This document shows, piece by piece, positions 33,173-35,415 of a DNA stretch of 35,415 nt. The DNA lies in assembly GCA_946413245.1 (NCBI GenBank), contig CAMKJS010000028.1:1-35415 (forward strand), read 5' to 3'. Source of the DNA: an uncultured Clostridia bacterium (GTDB lineage: Bacteria > Bacillota > Clostridia > Christensenellales > Aristaeellaceae). Under the pieces are notes generated by a model that saw only the letters and a program-made list of their open reading frames with translations, ran no database searches and was not told the origin of the DNA. A program made the translations under genes and the position numbers. Position 1 is the first letter of the stretch. Each line of letters starts with the position of its first letter.

Positions 33173-34237
33173 ATGGCTTACCTGGTACTGAGCAACGGAG
33201 CCGTCTTTGAGGGACAGCGCATCGGCGCTCCCGGAGACCGCGTCGGCGAGCTGGTGTTTACCACCGGCATGGAGGGCTATCTGGAAACCCTGACGGATCC
33301 CAGCTATTACGGACAGCTGGTGACCCAGTCCTTCCCGCTGATCGGCAATTACGGCGTGATCGAGGAGGATTTCGAGGGTAAAAGCGCCCTGTTCGGCTAC
33401 ATCGTCCGCGAGCTTTGCGACGATCCTTCCAACTTCCGCAGCCAGTACACCCTCGGCGAGTATCTGACCGCCAAAGGCATCCCCGGCCTCTGCGGCGTGG
33501 ATACCCGGGAGATCGTCCGGATCACCCGGGAGGAAGGCGTCATGAACGCCATGATCTGCGATCATGTTCCGGATGATCTTTCCGGCATCCGTGCCTTTAC
33601 CGCCGACGGGGCGGTCCGGGCCGTCACCTGCACGGAAAAACAGGTTTATCCTGCGATCGGCCGGGAGCTGTACAATGTCGCCCTGATGGATTACGGTGCC
33701 AAACGCAACATCATCCGCTCCCTGCAGACCCGGGGCTGCAGGGTCACTGTCTTCCCGGCTTCCGCCTCCGCGGAGGAAGTCCTTGCCGGGGATCCGGACG
33801 GCATCATGCTTTCCAACGGCCCCGGGGATCCGAAGGAGAACACCGCCGAAATCGCTGAAATACAAAAAATGCTGGGCAAAAAGCCCATATTCGGCATCTG
33901 CCTCGGCCACCAGCTGACCGCCCTGGCTCTCGGCGGGGACACCGTCAAGCTGAAGTACGGCCATCGCGGCGGAAATCAGCCCGTACGGGATCTGCTGGGC
34001 GCCCGCACCTACATCACCAGCCAGAACCACGGCTACGCCGTGGTGGCGGACAGCGTGAAGGACGTCGGTACGCTCTCCTTCGTCAATGCCAACGACGGCA
34101 GCTGCGAGGGGCTGGAATACCCTGCCCTGAACTGTTTCACCGTCCAATTCCATCCCGAGGCCGCTTCCGGCCCCCGGGACACCGCGTTTCTGTTTGACCG
34201 TTTTATCAGCCGGATGGGAGGGATGAACCGTGCCTAA
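33173..34237 (+). CDS. carA: Carbamoyl phosphate synthase, small (glutaminase) subunit
   Basis: Releases ammonia from glutamine for the large subunit, feeding carbamoyl phosphate to arginine and pyrimidine synthesis. The 354-residue protein has the N-terminal CarA domain ([19 protein letters not shown]) and a class I glutamine amidotransferase domain with nucleophile C243 in GICLGHQL, then [11 protein letters not shown] with its His-Glu pair. The ATG at 33173 is chosen over 33164 because AAGGGA sits 8 bases before it. Its stop overlaps the carB GTG by 8 bases. Being in the arginine cluster, it may be arginine-regulated. Confidence 0.96.
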   Translation: MAYLVLSNGAVFEGQRIGAPGDRVGELVFTTGMEGYLETLTDPSYYGQLVTQSFPLIGNYGVIEEDFEGKSALFGYIVRELCDDPSNFRSQYTLGEYLTAKGIPGLCGVDTREIVRITREEGVMNAMICDHVPDDLSGIRAFTADGAVRAVTCTEKQVYPAIGRELYNVALMDYGAKRNIIRSLQTRGCRVTVFPASASAEEVLAGDPDGIMLSNGPGDPKENTAEIAEIQKMLGKKPIFGICLGHQLTALALGGDTVKLKYGHRGGNQPVRDLLGARTYITSQNHGYAVVADSVKDVGTLSFVNANDGSCEGLEYPALNCFTVQFHPEAASGPRDTAFLFDRFISRMGGMNRA

Positions 34238-35415
34238 GGATCCGTCCATTCGCAAAGTGCTGGTTATCGGCTCCGGTCCCATCGTCATCGGGCAGGCCGC
34301 CGAGTTCGACTATGCCGGCGCCCAGGCCTGCCGCGTGCTGCGGCAGGAAGGAATCAACGTGGTGCTGATCAATTCCAACCCTGCCACGATTATGACGGAT
34401 CAGCATCTGGCGGACGAAATCTATCTGGAGCCGCTGAACGCCGAAACCCTGATCCGGATCATTGAAAAAGAGCGCCCGGACGGTCTCCTGGCCGGCCTGG
34501 GCGGACAGACCGCCCTGACCCTGGCCATGCAGCTGAGCCGCGGCGGCGTGCTGGAGAAATACGGCGTCCGGCTGCTGGGCTCCCCCATCGACGCTATCGA
34601 GCGCGCGGAGGACCGGGAGCGTTTCCGGGACACCATGAAAGCCATCGGCCAGCCCTGCGTGCCCTCGGAAATCGCCGAAACCCTGGAGCAGGCACTGCAG
34701 GCCGCCCGGGATATCGGTTACCCCGTCATCGTCCGCCCCGCTTATACCCTGGGCGGCAGCGGCGGCGGTATCGCCGCAGACGAGGAGGAGCTGCGGCAGA
34801 TCGCCCGCACCGGCCTGGACGCCTCCCCCATCACCCAGATTCTGGTGGAAAAATGTATCTCCGGCTGGAAGGAAATCGAGTTCGAAACCATGCGGGACGC
34901 CCTGGGCAACGTGATCGCCGTCTGCTCCATGGAAAACGTGGACCCGGTGGGTATCCACACCGGCGACAGCGTGGTGGTGGCTCCCGCCCTGACCCTGTCG
35001 GACAAGGAATACCAGATGCTGCGCACGGCCTCCCTGGAGATGATCACCGCCATCGGCATCGTCGGCGGCTGCAACTGCCAGTTTGCCCTGAATCCGGACT
35101 CCTTCGAGTACGCGGTGATCGAGGTCAACCCCCGGGTCAGCCGTTCCTCCGCCCTGGCCAGCAAGGCCACCGGCTATCCCATCGCCAAGATTACCACCCG
35201 CATCGCCCTTGGCTATTCCCTGGACGAGATTGCCAACGATATCACCGGTAAAACCTGCGCCTGCTTCGAGCCCGCGCTGGACTACGTGGTGGTCAAGTTC
35301 CCCAAGTGGCCCTTTGACAAATTCTTCGGCTCCAGCCGCCGCCTGGGCACCCAGATGAAAGCCACCGGCGAGGTCATGGCCATCGGCCAGCGCTTCGAGG
35401 AAGCCCTGATGAAGG
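34230..35415 (+). CDS. carB: Carbamoyl phosphate synthase, large subunit, partial (3' end outside window)
   Basis: Makes carbamoyl phosphate from bicarbonate, ammonia and two ATP. About 395 of roughly 1060 residues are present, covering the first ATP-grasp half: [72 protein letters not shown] and [20 protein letters not shown]. The GTG at 34230 has GGGAGGG 7 bases upstream and overlaps the carA stop by 8 bases, so translation is coupled. The open frame runs to the right edge without a break. Confidence 0.97.
   Translation, partial: MPKDPSIRKVLVIGSGPIVIGQAAEFDYAGAQACRVLRQEGINVVLINSNPATIMTDQHLADEIYLEPLNAETLIRIIEKERPDGLLAGLGGQTALTLAMQLSRGGVLEKYGVRLLGSPIDAIERAEDRERFRDTMKAIGQPCVPSEIAETLEQALQAARDIGYPVIVRPAYTLGGSGGGIAADEEELRQIARTGLDASPITQILVEKCISGWKEIEFETMRDALGNVIAVCSMENVDPVGIHTGDSVVVAPALTLSDKEYQMLRTASLEMITAIGIVGGCNCQFALNPDSFEYAVIEVNPRVSRSSALASKATGYPIAKITTRIALGYSLDEIANDITGKTCACFEPALDYVVVKFPKWPFDKFFGSSRRLGTQMKATGEVMAIGQRFEEALMK

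Noticed and set aside
31850..34288. An 812-codon minus-strand frame opposite argD and carA
   Set aside because: Antisense to conserved genes and spanning intergenic repeats; no domain was recognised.

Overview
The window reads as a chromosomal segment of a GC-rich member of the Firmicutes, most likely class Clostridia. The grounds are strong AGGAGG-type ribosome binding sites, near-consensus sigma-A promoters with 17-base spacers (greA, guaB, parA, argG), a PhoP/WalR-like two-component system with a GerMN lipoprotein and an HtrA protease, a WalJ/YycJ-type hydrolase and a class II lysyl-tRNA synthetase. The rank below class is a guess. No tRNA, rRNA, CRISPR array, insertion sequence or phage gene was seen. 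Both ends cut genes: guaB on the left, carB on the right.

Layout. 1-8765 is leftward: guaB (partial, own promoter); an ABC-F ATPase and a WalJ-like hydrolase; then a tight run parA-parB-sugar transferase-split transketolase (two genes)-licD in which most junctions overlap. 8766-8904 is a divergent promoter region whose other arm drives a rightward two-gene ABC transporter of the zinc/manganese type (8905-10502). A bidirectional terminator separates this from a leftward, divergent PRPP-synthetase homologue. Leftward again are htrA (11904-13250) and, upstream of it, response regulator-histidine kinase-GerMN lipoprotein (13480-17172). The htrA promoter carries an 11-base-spaced direct repeat of the kind OmpR-family regulators bind. 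Then follow lysS, greA (consensus promoter) and a compact leftward cluster: ABC exporter, ribonuclease Z, uvrB, a 52-residue membrane microprotein, a 303-residue membrane protein, a metallophosphoesterase and a 53-residue helical microprotein.

From 26592 to the right end is an arginine and carbamoyl phosphate cluster, all rightward: argG-argC-GNAT acetyltransferase-argJ-argB-argD-carA-carB. Its argG promoter overlaps or adjoins three ARG-box-like sites, so ArgR control is likely. Together these genes take glutamate to ornithine by the acetyl-recycling route, supply carbamoyl phosphate and convert citrulline to argininosuccinate. argF, argH and argR are not in the window.

The most unusual content is not protein-coding. 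The spacers GNAT-argJ, argB-argD and licD-WalJ hold a family of modular structured repeats. One is a 53-base two-hairpin unit at two loci 25 kb apart, with a compensatory base-pair change. Another is a swappable hairpin framed by AAAAGGAGC and GCGACTATTGAG. A third is an exact 54-base direct repeat whose second copy supplies the argD ribosome binding site. Two well-supported small genes (52 and 53 codons) and the parAB-surface-glycan operon are the other items worth follow-up.
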